A model generated the notes under the pieces. That model was given only the letters and a program-made list of their open reading frames with translations. It had not been told where the DNA came from and ran no database searches. Both the position numbers and the translations under genes were made by a program. From Ancistrus triradiatus (Eukaryota > Chordata > Actinopteri > Siluriformes > Loricariidae): DNA of 64,000 nucleotides. The DNA lies in NCBI GenBank assembly GCA_025084515.1, contig JAJAGP010001979.1, positions 79,999 through 143,998 of the forward strand. Direction: 5' to 3'. Below, piece by piece: positions 11,521 through 23,519 of the stretch (positions within the stretch are counted from its first letter, which is position 1; each line of letters begins with the position of its first letter).

Positions 11521-12175
11521 TTTTTTTAATAATAGCAATTTTTTTTCTTAGGAATGAAGATATTATTTCTCAAAACACCTTCATAAATCCGGTCCCTGAT
11601 TTACTGCTCTTAATGATTCCAAGATTACTGCTTTTTCTTAGAACTGTTCTTCTTAAGATAATTCTTAAGAAGCTACTTGAAGAATAACAATTTTTGTTAA
11701 CTTTTTTCTTAAGAATGAAGTTAAGAAAAAACACATTTAAGAAGATATTTTTCTCCCAACACATTCATAAGTCTGGTCTTTGATTTCTAGGCCTTCTGAT
11801 CTGAGAAATCGCAGTATGCTGTTTACAATAATGACCACTTCAGCAATCAAATAAACTGCAGAGGTCTGATCGTATTACTAAGTGCATGTAAACGCTCTCG
11901 GTGATCAAGCAGCTCGAGCATGCAACGCTTAACTTAGAATGCTTGTTTGACTCAACTTTAGACAACGTTGCTCCTACTAGTATCAAATGCATTAAGGAGA
12001 AACAGGTAAGGTTCTGAGCTCAGGGTCAACAGGATGGCTCTAACTTCATTTACATCAAACTACACATGTGTATAAACTCTTACCACTTTAGCAATGGCCA
12101 TAATTATGTAGCCACATCAAAGCACTGCGTTGTTCACGTTATGAGATTAAATAGTTGACCTTTCTTGGAGTGATT

Positions 12176-15100
12176 TTATAAAGTCAAATCATGAGTGGAC
12201 GGATCCAGGTTGGTGCACTTGTGCTTTTTAAATCGGCTTGGTCGACTGAAGCTCCGCCCACACTGAGAGCAGCGGTAGGGCTTTTCGCATGTCTGAAGGC
12301 GCTGGTGGATTTCCAGGTTGCGTCGAGTAAAGCTGCGACCGCACTGCGAGCAGGTGTAGAATTTCTCGCCGGTGTGGATGCGCTGGTGTGTCTGGAGGTG
12401 GGTGAGTTGAGTAAAGTTTTTCAGACACTGCGAGCACTGATACGGCCTCTCTCCGGTGTGACTGCGCTGATGAACTTTCAGGCTGCTGCTGTCTCTAAAG
12501 CACTTGCCGCACTGCGTGCAGTGACACAGCTTCTCGCCAGTGTGGAAGCGCTGGTGCACTTTCAGGTTCTTTTGTTGGCCAAAGCTCCGCCCGCACTGTA
12601 AGCAGTGGTAGGGTTTCTCTCCGCTGTGGAGGCTCTGGTGTAACTGGAGGTTGATCTTTTGTGTGAAGCTCTTGCCGCACTCCGAGCACTGATACGGCTT
12701 TTCTCCGGTGTGGATGAGCTGGTGTGACTTCAGGCTGCGATGGTGAGTGAAGCTCTTCCCACACTGCGTACAGGTGTAGGGTTTCTCCCCTGTGTGGGTG
12801 CGCTCGTGCGCTTTGAGGTGGCAGTGCTGAGTGAAGCTCCTCCCACACTCCGAGCACTGGTACGGTTTCTCGCCAGTGTGGATTCGCTGGTGCTTTTTCA
12901 GACTGCTGCCGTGGGTAAAGCTCCGCCCACACTCTAGACAGGTATACGGTCTCTCTCTGGTATCGATGCCCTGCTGGGGCTGTAGAGTACCTTCTGGAGC
13001 GCTGTTAAATTCTGGGGTGGAAAAAAAACGAATGTTGTGAAGAGAGTGAGATTTCAGCTCACTAATCAGATTTCACAGCGCATGTATCCCCATACTTTGA
13101 TATCAATCGGTTTTCTCAGTCTGCTTTTTCTAGTACAGTGGAACTCGGAACTTGTCAAATTCATTTTTCAACGCATTTTGACTACAAAAAATTGGTCTCG
13201 GTTCTCGTGTTTTGCTCGGTAGTGGCTGCATTTGCTTAAACTTGGATGAGTCAAGCAGCGTGACTCGTTCCAGCCGAACCTCGAGTCACGATTCAGTACA
13301 CAGTGATTCAGTGACTCAGATTCACAAAAGCTCTCAGTGCACGTCTCGACAATTTTATCGCGTTTTTCTTTATTTTTACATCTACAGTACTGTATTCTTA
13401 GTGCAAATAAGTCTCCATGGATCCTAAAAAGGTTAGTAATGACAATCAACTGAAAACAAAACAGGACCTGAATCCTCTTGGTTTTCAGGCCGAGTAGTTG
13501 AGTTCACCCTGAATAAGTGCTTTGCTTTTTCTTTTCCATTTCAATCCATGACTCACTAAATGATATGAGATTTTTCAACACTTTATTATAAAATAATCTT
13601 TGTGGTAATGATTTTCGGTAACTGTAGGTTAATGTAACTGTTAATGTGTAATCGGCTCCTCTATGATACAGTGTAGACTATATTAAACTCATCAGTTCAT
13701 GGTACATTTAACTTATGATGGATTTGTTGAACATATCCCCATCATAAATCAGGGAGAGCCTGTACAATACAGCTCCATTAATGCATATAATGCCTTACAC
13801 AGTGTGGATTTTCTGGGGGTCTGAAACTGAGTCATTCAATTTACATTATTCCATAAGGGAAACATTTGCTTGGTACTTGTTGTTTTCGGTTCTTGATCAG
13901 CCAAGTGTACACTGTTAGCTGCACAAACAGATCTTTGTGCTTAAAATGGAAAAACTACACAAACAAATGGACCGATAGTGAAGTCCAGGCTTTACTCAGC
14001 CTATATACGGCAGAGGAGGTACATGTTAGTCGTTTCACCAACTGGCACTGGAACGAATGTAGTGCTTGGGGGAGCTCTGCAGGGGGTAGTTCCTCCCAAA
14101 TTAGTCCCTAGAACTGTTTGGTTTGAAAGCACTAGTCAAAGTGAAACATTTTCTCCAAGAACCATGCAATCAGATAAATAACCGAAAAAAATGAGACGCA
14201 TCCTGAAAATCATCAACCAGCCAGATTATTAAAGGGAATGTTTTCCATGTGAGCTGCTTATCTCTCTTACTAGCATCAAAAGGCATGTGACTCTGACAGT
14301 GTAATATCTAAACCATTTTAGAGCACACAAAGACATCACCCAGAGTCAAATCCACCAGGGAAACATTTACCTGTCTTCCAGACATAGCTTTCATCTTCAG
14401 CTTCTTCTTCCTTTTTTACAGCTTGCTGGATTTTTTCATTCTGTTGGTCCACATGGGTTGATGTTCCTCCATCTACATTTTATTCAAATAATAAATAACA
14501 AATGAGAGACACTACTGTTATAGAACTAAGACGAAAATGTTAGAAGGAAATTTAAACTCAGTCTCTGATTGAGCTCCACTAGCTTACAGTAATCTTCATC
14601 TTCAGTCTCCTCCTTTATTATAACCTTAAGGATTTCTTCATCCTGTAGGTCCTCAGGAGTCGGGAGTCCCACGGGGGTTGATGTTCCTCCATCAAAATCT
14701 ATAAGAAACTCTGTCTTCACATCCTCACAAAGAGAATGAACAAAGAAAACCATTAATTTTGGCAAACTGTAAAATGCAAATAAAAATAAATGCAGTTACA
14801 TTTACTTTTTACTTTTATATCATTTCAGACAGTATGAACCCAAGATATTTCATGTTTTTTTCTGGTTAACTTCATTTCCATTGGTTAATAAACATCCATT
14901 CCTGCATTTCAGGCCTGCAACACATTACAAAAAACAGTTTGGACAGTAAAACATTTACCATTTTGTAATGCCGCAGTTCCTTCTCTCAACACTTAAAAGA
15001 CGTTTTGTTACCAAGGATACCAAGCGATTTAATGTTTCAGGTATTTTGTCCCATGCTTCCTGCAAAAATGTCTTAAGATGTGTATCAGTACTCTGTTCTG

Positions 15101-15792
15101 CATTAATGCTGCATCACAGAAGTGGAAATGACCTTTACCAAGGGCCCTGACCCGACCCCATACCATGACAGAGCCTGACTTTTGGACTTGTTCCTCATAA
15201 CAGTCTGGATGGTCCTTTTCGTCCATTTCTCCCCCAAAAAAGACCTGTTATCCTGTTGGGTTTGAGCACAACCCCCATTTCCACTGTGTGATGGTCCATC
15301 CCAGATGCCTCCGAGCCCAAAGAAGTCGACGCTGATTCTGGACATTGTTATAAGGCTTCTTTTCAGTCATTTTCTCACACATTTATTGATAAACTGGAGA
15401 TCCTCTGCCCATCTTTACTTCTCAAAGACTCAGCCTTTCGTATATACTGCTTTTGTACCAAATCATGATTATAATCACCTGATGAAATAACATGATTATT
15501 ATTTTTTTTAACTCATTACTAAACCTAAATTTCCCCCATCCCATCTTTTTTTGTAATGTGTTGCAGGCCTGAAATGCTGGAATGGATGTTCAGTAACAAA
15601 TGAAGTGAAGTTGACCAGAAACACAACAATCACCTTTTCAACAGCTCTACTGCAGCTACAGTAGAGTAGTCCAACAACATCTCGCTGTACTTGTACCCTG
15701 ACAGCCAAGATTACCTTAAAAATTGGATTTATTTTTACCTGTGAGAGAGCAGGAGCGACTTCCTGATGTTTTCTGACTTTTGCTGAATCCAT
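12176..15792 (-). CDS. Zinc-finger gene C, nine C2H2 fingers, one degenerate
   Basis: Predicted nuclear DNA-binding protein of 375 aa. Exons are 15792-15739, 14723-14588, 14472-14371 and 13011-12176, in frame with phases 0, 1, 1. Exon 1 encodes MDSAKVRKHQEVAPALSQ; the acidic exons end in KEETEDEDY and EEEAEDESYVWKT. The finger exon starts FNSAPEGTLQPQQGID and contains fingers 1-7 with normal spacing. Finger 8 (CSQCGRSFTRRNLEIHQRLQ) has lost one helix residue and its last His ligand is Gln, so it should not fold normally. Finger 9 ends in KHKC. The array is open from 13009 to the stop although it has no in-frame ATG. The introns hold a Tigger-like and another DNA transposon. Confidence 0.82.
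13130..14090. mobile_element. Possible pogo/Tigger-like remnant
   Basis: The left edge CAGTGGAACTCGGAACTTG and an internal TTACATTATTCCATAAGGGA near 13840 resemble the ends of Tigger-type elements. ATGGATCCTAAAAAGG at about 13417 is like the start of a pogo-type ORF. No transposase core remains. It lies in intron 3 of gene C. Confidence 0.35.
14840..15624. mobile_element. Internally deleted DNA transposon with inverted repeats
   Basis: Imperfect inverted repeats of about 75 bp lie at 14860-14933 and 15548-15624; each contains TTTCAGGCCTGCAACACATT or its complement. The minus strand between them carries two remnant frames (SVMVWGRVRALGKGHFHFCD and ISVDFFGLGGIWDGP). I recognise the family as common in fish but cannot assign its superfamily. 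It lies in intron 1 of gene C. Confidence 0.6.
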
Positions 15793-15950
15793 TAGAACAC
15801 GTCTAAATAATAAGAAGCACACTGGTAAAATTAGACCAATTATTTAGTCTGTATCCAGCATCATCCTCACTCCCTATCTAGTGCACTATGTAGGGAGGAT
15901 GAATCCATTTGGGATGGTATCTGTTAGCTAGAAGCTTGAGTGAAACTTAC

Positions 15951-16040
15951 CTTGTGTGTTAAAGCAGAACAGAGCTAAGAGCTTCTAATCCACAATATAA
16001 GTGTTAAACTGGATCAGATGCTGAATGTTGGGATTAAATA
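15951..16040 (-). other. Noncoding first exon and promoter of gene C
   Basis: Copy of the shared 5' UTR exon, donor CACAAG/GTAAGT at 15951. The conserved upstream block continues to about 16200 and includes CCGCCCCCTGCTG at 16173-16185. A trinucleotide microsatellite (TAC/TAT/TAA)n lies at 16205-16255. Confidence 0.55.
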
Positions 16041-16329
16041 TCAATCATGAAAAGCTTTTAGATCCACGATGGAGACAAAACACTTTGTGGATATGGGAGA
16101 TGATGGAGGATCCATGGAAAACCTCGTTCTTCAGCACTGTTACTGGTTTCCAGTTCTGCTTTATTTGCAATACCGCCCCCTGCTGAACTGGAGGGTTGGG
16201 AAGGCAAGTACTTCTACTACTACTACTACTATTACTACTATTAATAATAATATGGGTAATTGATTACCAACCACACAGCCTAAACAGTAAAAGAGGTGTC
16301 TGCTATTACAGGATGCTGAATAAATAAAA

Positions 16330-18270
16330 GACCTGGCGGGTATTTCAGAAAGTAGGGTTAACAAACTCCGAGTTCAAAGCTGAACTTTAGGTTGACTTAC
16401 TCTGAACTGTCAAACTCAAAATTTTCGGTTTCATAAAATGGGATAAACTTTAGTTCAGTCAACTCCGAGCTAATTTAACCCTGAGTAAAGCTTATGCACA
16501 AGGAGATAGAGAGCCCTCATCAGTGGAACACAGATAACACAGCACGGCCACAGGATTCTCGCACTTCAACCCAGTGGAGTTCGAAATAGGTGTGTATATA
16601 TATTATGAGCATATATTTAGGAAAAAAATAATACAGCAGCAGCAGCAGCAAAATTACGTGAGCTGGCGTGGCAAAAAAAAATGCTGACCGAGTCAATATT
16701 GTGAGTAATAACTAAAAACAAATGTTATTCCGAGTGTTCCACTTATTTTATTTTACATGTGTGCACGTTAATATGTATGCAGGTGCAACCCAACAAGCAC
16801 AAAATGTAGCTACTTATCAGGAACTGAAGATGAAACACAAAATATAGCTCAAACAGATAAGGTATAATATCATTACATGCAATCCTGATGTTGTTTAGCC
16901 TACCCTACCTAATTAAAAATATTCAGTGGTTATGTCATATATGTAAGCAGCTAGTGAAATTTCCTAAGAGAGAAAAAAAGTAAATTGTTCAGCCATTCCA
17001 ACACTGGCAGTATTTCATATTATCTATTTGAAAGCAACAAATACATGCCTCTATACATACAAGTCTCCCAATTTGTTCAATGTTGGATTTGTTCAAATTT
17101 GACCTCCATTATAGCCAATAGAAAAAGGCTGAGGGCCAAAACACAGGTGGGGTTCCAACACCACCTCTCACAGAGGCTGAAGAGATGGCCGTCAATCAAA
17201 ACACTGGGTGACCTGTTGCTGAAGGCATCCCTGGAGGAAGCTCATCTGACCCACCCACCCCCCAGGACCCAGTGGTCTACATAAGAGGTTAATCATTCAA
17301 ATTAAGGATATACAGTTATGCACATTCATCGTTTTGACACTGTGGGATCAGTGATGCTCACCCATCCATTACTAGACACAACTTGGCACGCAGATTATCT
17401 TGTAGCAGTACAATTCATTGTTAATTTCCCAGATTCTTGGTTTTCCTTTAGATATCATAATCTATTTCATGGTGACTCAGAGTTACATATTTGAAAAACT
17501 CTGATGTGGCCTGCACACTGTTGTAGAAACAAAAAGTGCAGTTAGGTAAACTGTCTGGTTTAAATTAGTAAAATTAGTTAAAGTTATTAGTAATTTAACT
17601 GTCTAGTCCTCTCCATTTTCTGCCAGTTGCTGTTGGTGTAATCTGGTGGAGCCGTAACAGGGCTCCATGCAGGTGTAAATACTATTAATACTCCACAGAA
17701 AATTGTTCATTTGTATTGCAGGAAGGTAATGAGGAAGCTTTGTCAGCTGCCACAGAAAGGGAAGATACAGAGAGGCCTACTGAGGTTGACACCTAAAAAT
17801 CACATCTAACAGTTGATCATACAGAGTGATGCTGGAAATTACAATGGGGAAGAAGGTCCATCCATCTCCACAGAACAATGTATCTCAGTAAGATATGACT
17901 CAGAATTGGCCCATGACTTAGACCTGGCACTGTGATATTCAATGCCATTTTTTGGTGTTCCTGTAGCTCCATGTGAAAGTTGTACTTTTAGAAACAAATC
18001 GAAAAAAGTCTGATTCATAAATGGACCACATGAGGCTGCAGATCGAAAATATGACGGAAATACAACTGCTGGAACATCAGTTAAAAGTTGATGATGCATA
18101 TTGTTTTTATTTGACACTGGGGAGGTAATAGGCTAATCAGAAATGGTGGCAGCTTAGCTTCACGGAGTATGTTGCCGGAGTAACTGACTCCAAATTACGC
18201 TGAACCTGCTTTGTGAAACCGAAAACCGTTTCCGTAAACTTTAAGTCAACTAACTATGAGTTTTCACCAA
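16330..18270 (+). mobile_element. Decayed PIF/Harbinger element
   Basis: The ends are inverted-repeat related: GGGTATTTCAGAAAGTAGGG on the left, and a right end whose complement shares TTTCGGTTTCA and GTTGACTTA-type motifs. The plus strand at 17155-17290 encodes TPPLTEAEEMAVNQNTG, a stop, then PVAEGIPGGSSS, which matches the Myb-like accessory protein of fish Harbinger elements. A later exon near 17725 reads NEEALSAATEREDTERP, and 17950-18115 gives a coiled-coil-like piece with stops. I see no transposase. Nonfunctional. Confidence 0.65.
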
Positions 18271-18274
18271 GACT

Positions 18275-18368
18275 CAGACTTGTCTGAAAATCTGATGTTT
18301 TACCTCATATTAATGCAGAAATATACAGAATCCTAAAAAGTTCACAGACTTTTAAGCACCGCCGTAGA
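18275..18368. mobile_element. Tc1 terminal repeat fragment
   Basis: From GACTTGTCTGAAAATCTGAT to TTTTAAGCACCGCCGTA this is a diverged copy of the right end of the element at 41358-42957. It sits next to the Harbinger right end. Confidence 0.55.
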
Positions 18369-18734
18369 AGCTTGAACAGGACTAACCTTGTCCTAAAGCA
18401 GAACAGAAGCGTGTTAGCTCCCCCTACTGGCCCATAGCTATTATGGTTGAAGTGCGTTATTGTCTGCGATTTGTTTACTGGTTGTGCTCCATCATAAGAA
18501 CGGGCCGTGTTCCAATTTTGCATAGTACAGTCGGCGTTACCTTCTTTCACGAGGGTTTCATGTTGGATCTTGGTGTGTTTATGTTAAGCTCCATATAGGT
18601 TACAGACTACTTAATGCCGATGTACATATTTTACGTTTTATTTGAACTATAACTTTTGACTTATAACAATTGACTATAACAATTGACTTATCAATTGAGA
18701 TAAATTAGTTTCATTTTCACATGTATCATCTACG

Positions 18735-18940
18735 CCGCCCAAGGAGGTTGGGTCCCTTTATGAGTCTTGGTCCTCGAAAGGTTTCTTCCTCATAACACTT
18801 TCCACTTTCCACATTGCCACTGGTGCTAGGCTTGCTCAATTTGGTATTGGACTTAGATATTAGGAGCTAAAATTGTAAAGTTGCTTTGAGACAATGCCCC
18901 ATTGTAAAAAGCGCTATGTAAATAAATTTGACTTTTAGTG
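18735..18940 (+). mobile_element. LINE 3' tail copy
   Basis: Matches copies at 31192-31342 and 48005-48200, with CATCTACGCCGCCCAAGGAG, GCCCTAGGCTTGCTCAATTT-like and AAAAAGCGCTATGTAAATAA. Partial pieces recur at 3977-4105, 60878-60990 and, inverted, near 63000. No coding part is present. Confidence 0.6.
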
Positions 18941-19019
18941 TTATTTAGTGTTTCCTCCCCTTACACTTCAGCAATAGCATCTGTCATCAGGACGCCAAGT
19001 CGACCCTACTATAGTCTGA

Positions 19020-19225
19020 AGAAGCTTAATCAGGAATGGCCTTTTTTTTAAAGGGAAGGAGCCAAGAAACCATTTTTTTCAGATTATGGAGATTTTTGAA
19101 GATGGAGAATATTTATAGAGTGGAGAATCCAAGTTTGAAACAGTTGGGTCCAATCGTTGGCAATATGTTCATTATACCATTCCTAAAACAACAAATCTAG
19201 TGGCCTAAGACTTTTGCACAGTATT
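19020..19225. mobile_element. Tc1-like end fragment
   Basis: Contains GAGAATCCAAGTTTGAAA, then a terminus CTAGTGGCCTAAGACTTTTG. The same terminus in the opposite orientation occurs at 61081-61120. Remnant only. Confidence 0.45.
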
Positions 19226-19504
19226 GTACAGAGCAGTGCCAATATTGACCGAAACTATTCAAGTATAACTCCACCACATACACATCTAACCATAGCAACA
19301 ATGCCAGCCATAACAAAGCAGCAACGTTATAATTGTACAAATAAAGAAATTATAATGAGATAGTGAAGACATCAACTTGGATTTAAATTCATTAATTGAA
19401 GCTATTAATGAGAAGCCTGATCCTTCAAACGAGCCGAGGTTCATCACCCTTACAGATGAAGATTTGGATTTAAGCTTGAAAATTCAGAGAAACAAAATAA
19501 AGCC

Positions 19505-20405
19505 AGTACTTTAAATCAAAGGTCCTGGACTCTTAATGGATTCGCAGCTCGAATGAAGAGCAACAAGACTGAAGATCAATTTTAGTTCCATCACCAAGAA
19601 TAAACTGAATCAGCTTCTAGCTGGTTTTGATGTGATGGATCAGTCAGAAATGTTATGGGAGAGTTATACAGCATCAGCAGCTCCGCCGGTTCCAGCAGCT
19701 CCTTCTTTCTGATTTTCTTCACGTCTCTTTGCTGGTGTTAGACTCTGCGTTTTTCATTAAACACCATCCACGGCTGATCGGAGCTTCATTCATGGATCTG
19801 TTAAGTCCAGCTGTGATTAACCCAACCGAGCTGCTGATGATCTAGAACTCTAACATTTCTGACTCAGAACATTCACATTAAGAACTTCAGCTAAAAAAAA
19901 TATTATAACAAGCAGGCAGGTATGGACTTCTTTATTTCTTTCTTTCTCATTGTTCTCTAGCCTTTCTTTCTTCCTTCTTTCTTTGTTTTGTTCATTCGTT
20001 CTTCCTCAGTATTCTCTTTAAACTTTCTTTCTTTCTTTCTTTCTCTAGCTTCATCTAACTAATTTAGAATCACTAATTGAGGATCGGAAAATATAATGAG
20101 ATCCTAGACTTTGGTTATAACACCGGGACCTCACTCCGATTTTCTTGGTAGAATAGTGGATCTTAGTAACAGCCTGCTTTATAAATGAGACCCATTTTAT
20201 TTATTGAATGGAAATAAACATTTTTCTTTATTAAATTAAAGCTCATCAATTGATATATTTGTGTTAATTATATGTATAATAAACAGTTATTGAGAAATTC
20301 TGTTCCTCGACTATTAGAACTGAAGCCTGGAGACTGGTGATGATGTTTTAACAGTGGGATAACAATAGAATGGAACGATTTCACAAAAAATCTGTCCTCT
20401 TTACC
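19505..20405. repeat. Left arm of a 0.9-kb inverted duplication
   Basis: The plus strand matches the minus strand of 30735-31625 over most of its length. Shared blocks include CTGGACTCTTAAT, GATGGATCAGTCAGAAATGT and GATGATGTTTTAACAG. It begins about 65 bases past the stop of gene D. At 19385-19560 short coding-like runs such as NEPRFITLTDEDLDLSLK and NQRSWTLNGFAAR hint at a decayed DUF3504-type (Crypton-like) ORF; this is a weak guess. A CTTT-rich microsatellite lies at 19930-20050. Confidence 0.7.
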
Positions 20406-20469
20406 TTAAAAGCTTACAGCAAACTGTGATAACAGGACTGTGGTATAAGCACAATAATACACTCGAGGT

Positions 20470-23400
20470 TCATTCAGCGGTACTCTCTGGATCTGAACCC
20501 TCATTCAACTTCTCCGTATTCCCCTGGTCGGCGTTTGTGCACTTGTGTCTCTTGAATGTATTTAAGAAGGTAAAGCTCCGGCCACACTCAGAGCAGTAGT
20601 AGAGTTTCTCTCCGGTGTGGATGCGCTGGTGTTGTTTGAGGTTGCCACTTTCCGTAAAGCATTTCCCACACAGCGAGCACTGATAGGGCTTCTCTCCCGT
20701 ATGGATGCGCTCGTGTTTCTTCAGGTTGCTGTTTTCGGCAAACCTCTTGCCACACAGCGAGCAGTGATAGGGCTTCTCCCCAGTGTGAATGCGGCGGTGC
20801 GTCTGGAGGTGGCACTGCCGGGTGAAGTTCTTCCCACAGATGGAGCAGCTGTAGGGCTTCTCCCCGCGGTGGACGCACTGGTGCAGTTTGAGGTTGGTCT
20901 GGTGGGTGTAGCTCTTGCCGCACTGCGAGCAGTAGTAGGGCTTCTCCCCGGTGTGGCTGCGCTGGTGATGCTGGAGAGTGCTCTGCTGGGCGAAACTCTT
21001 GCCGCAGTAGGAGCAGTGATAGGGCTTTTCGCCCGTGTGAGTGCGCTCGTGTCGCTGGAGGTTGCTCTGGTTGTTGAAGCTTTTCTCGCAGTGAGAGCAG
21101 TGATACGACTTCTCTCCCGTGTGAATGCGCAAGTGCAGCCTGAGGGAGCTCCGGTGGATGAAAGTCCTCTCGCAGTACGAGCAGGGGTGAACTCGTTTAT
21201 GCGTTTGCCCCTCACTCGTGCTGACCGTACAAACGGAGCTCATCTTCTGCATCGATTCTTCGATCACTCCGGATCTCACCAGTGCCTCGTATTTGTCCGA
21301 GTGGCACCTCCTGATGTGTTTTTGCAGGTACGTCTGGGAGGTGTAGGACAGCGGGCACAAGGAACAGGATGAGATTCGGAACAAGGAGCTGCTCATTTCT
21401 GGAGAAGACAAAAAAAAAGAAAAGAAATAATTCCAAGAATAACCAAGATAAGGCATGGCAGAGAGCAACAAGGCCTGGTGCACTGTGGGCATAATGGGGT
21501 GCACATGGTCAGCAACAATTCTCAGGCCCAAAATATGCCAAGAAAATACCCCTACCATCTGACCCCTCCATCCGAATGTCACAGCAGAAATTGAGACTCA
21601 TCAGACCAGCCAACCAGCCAATCCAGTTTTGGTGAGCCGTGTGATTTGTAGCCTTGGTTGCCTGTTTTTAGCTGACATGGAGGATTAACACTCGATGTGC
21701 TTTTGCTGCTGTAACCTATCTGCTTCAAGGTTGGACGTGTTGTTTGTTTAGATTCTTGCTTCCTTTCTAGGAACCAGTCTGGCATCAATGAAGAATTTTC
21801 ACCCAAAAAAATGTGCCCTCATAGGATATTTTCTCTTTTTTTGATAATTCTCTGTTAAACCATAGTGATGGCGCTGTGTGAAAATCCCAGGAGATCAGCA
21901 GTTTCTGAAATACTTTAGGCATTTAGCAGATGCCATGATCCAGAGCGACAATTACAACTGTACAAATCCAAGCAATTGTGGGTTAAGGGCCTTGCTCAAG
22001 GTTGGTGCAGGTGGGATTTGGACCCTGGATCTTCTGGCCCATAGTCCAGTACCTGAACCGCTTGGCCACCACAGTCCCTCAAATACTCAGGACAACAACA
22101 TCCATGCCATTTTCAGTCAAGTTAAGTCAGTTAAATCACCTTTCTTCCCCATTCTGTTGCTCGGTTTGATTCAGCAGCTCACATCGATCAGGTCTAAATC
22201 AACATTTGATTCTTACCATTAGAGGAGCACTTTTTGTTCCAGATGTAGTCGAATGTGCTGCTGAGATTTTTGCTGTATCCCTCGTCATACCACACCAACA
22301 GCTCCTGTCCTGGATTAATGGCACGAGTGCAGCGGTAATAAATTCCACCTCGATACTGAAACACCACCAGATTCTGTTCTTCATCAGTACGAGCACAATT
22401 CACATATCTGAGTAAATGACAAAAAGGAAGCAATAACTTTCAATTGAACAGATCCAATCAAAAGCCAAACATTCCTGCAAGTTCCTCACCTCATCCAGTT
22501 TGAATGTGTTTCTCTCTTAGCGTCTATGTATTCCTCACACTCACTGCTCCTGTAGATCTGCACAAAACATCACACATCATACATTATATACCAACAGGAC
22601 TTGGTGATTTTCAGACAACATTTCCTGACTCAAAATCCAGACTCACCACCCAGGAATAAGCACTGTTCATGGCTTCCTCTCGATCTACCAGCTCTCCCTG
22701 GTATGGTCCAAAGTGAGCACCAACTGGAACAGGATCTCCATTATTAAACACTCCCAGACCTGCATCAGGAATACCAGACTCCCGAACCTCTAGACCTGGA
22801 GGAAGGCTTTGTCTGGCTCGGCCGTTGACCCCCATGGGAACGGGGCTATCAGGGATGAAGAGAGCCGGACCGTGAACCTCACACTTGTTGATGTAGAAGC
22901 AGCTGCACTCCTCACAATCTAAAGGAACACAATGAAGGATGAACTTTAAGGTGGGAGGAGCTTTTCATTTACTCCTTCCGAACTTATATTCAGGATGATC
23001 TTATCTTACACAGGTAATCTTCCTCCTCAGGATCCTTTTTTATGGGTTTCTGGAATTCTCCACTCTGTTCATCTACTATAATAACTGGGCCCACGTGGCC
23101 AGAGGTCGATGTTCCTTCACCTGAAAAGACACGAGGAAATTAGACTCTACTGGCACTTCTTGGCTAGAACATTTTCAGTTTTAATGTATCTAAATTCCCA
23201 TGCTGATTTTGATTGTTTTCTTACAGAGGTAATCTTCATCTTCTTCCTCATCTTCCACTTTTATTTGCCTCTGCTCGAATCGTCCATTCTGTTCTTCCAA
23301 AGAGGTTGATCCTTCCCCATCAGAAGTGGTACAGACCTCAGTCTGCTCATTCAGACAAGTCAGAAGTAAGGCCAAAGTCAGTAAAATTTGGTTTTAGTTT

Positions 23401-23519
23401 TTTCAAAAAACCTATATTTGAGCCAAAAACATTTGAGTAATGTGTACCTGTGAGTGAGCAGGATCAGAACTGGGTGGAGGGTTTGGGTTTGAACCCCAGC
23501 TGACGTCTGCTGGTTCCAT
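20470..23519 (-). CDS. prdm9-like: PRDM9-like PR/SET zinc-finger gene D (KRAB-less)
   Basis: Predicted 586-aa histone lysine methyltransferase with a C-terminal C2H2 array. Exons are 23519-23448, 23342-23225, 23120-23010, 22918-22647, 22557-22490, 22407-22217 and 21398-20470. Exon 1 starts MEPADVSWGSNPNPPPSSD; exons 2 and 3 are acidic. Exon 4 begins YCEECSCFYINKCEVHGP, as in PRDM9, and continues through SLPPGLEVRESGIPDAGLGV and HFGPYQGELVDREEA. Exons 5 and 6 give NWMRYVNCARTDEEQNLVVF, GIYYRC and ELLVWYDEGY. The tyrosines equivalent to mammalian PRDM9 Y276, Y341 and Y357 appear present. The last exon has a separate finger (CSLCPLSYTSQTYLQKH) and eight tandem fingers, the last C2HC. Helix residues (-1,2,3,6) are HSSL, NSNR, QSTH, HTNL, RCHT, ESNK, EGNQ, FNTR. 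No KRAB or SSXRD exon is visible. The acceptor of exon 2 is the least certain. Confidence 0.85.
21420..22200 (-). mobile_element. Tc1-like element in the last intron of gene D
   Basis: The minus strand carries transposase remnants: RPTLKQIGYSS, KLDWLVGWSDESQFLL and VGVFSWHILGLRIVADHVHP. Its 5' end is at about 22200, with TTCCCCATTCTG and complement. Reading the finger exon upstream runs into this element, so the apparent 60-residue extension of the finger ORF is transposon, not protein. Relatives are at 52285-52520 and 54640-55560. Confidence 0.75.
21914..22080 (-). mobile_element. SINE nested in a Tc1-like element, with target duplication
   Basis: tRNA-head, L2-tail SINE inserted into the Tc1-like element. 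The 7-base AAATACT occurs at 21907-21913 and again at 22081-22087, the expected target-site duplication. The interrupted target reads GTTTCTGAAATACTCA in relatives. Confidence 0.75.

Noticed and set aside
21399..21582. N-terminal extension of the gene D finger ORF
   Set aside because: The extra residues match a Tc1 transposase on the same strand and lie upstream of a good splice acceptor at 21398; they are intron.
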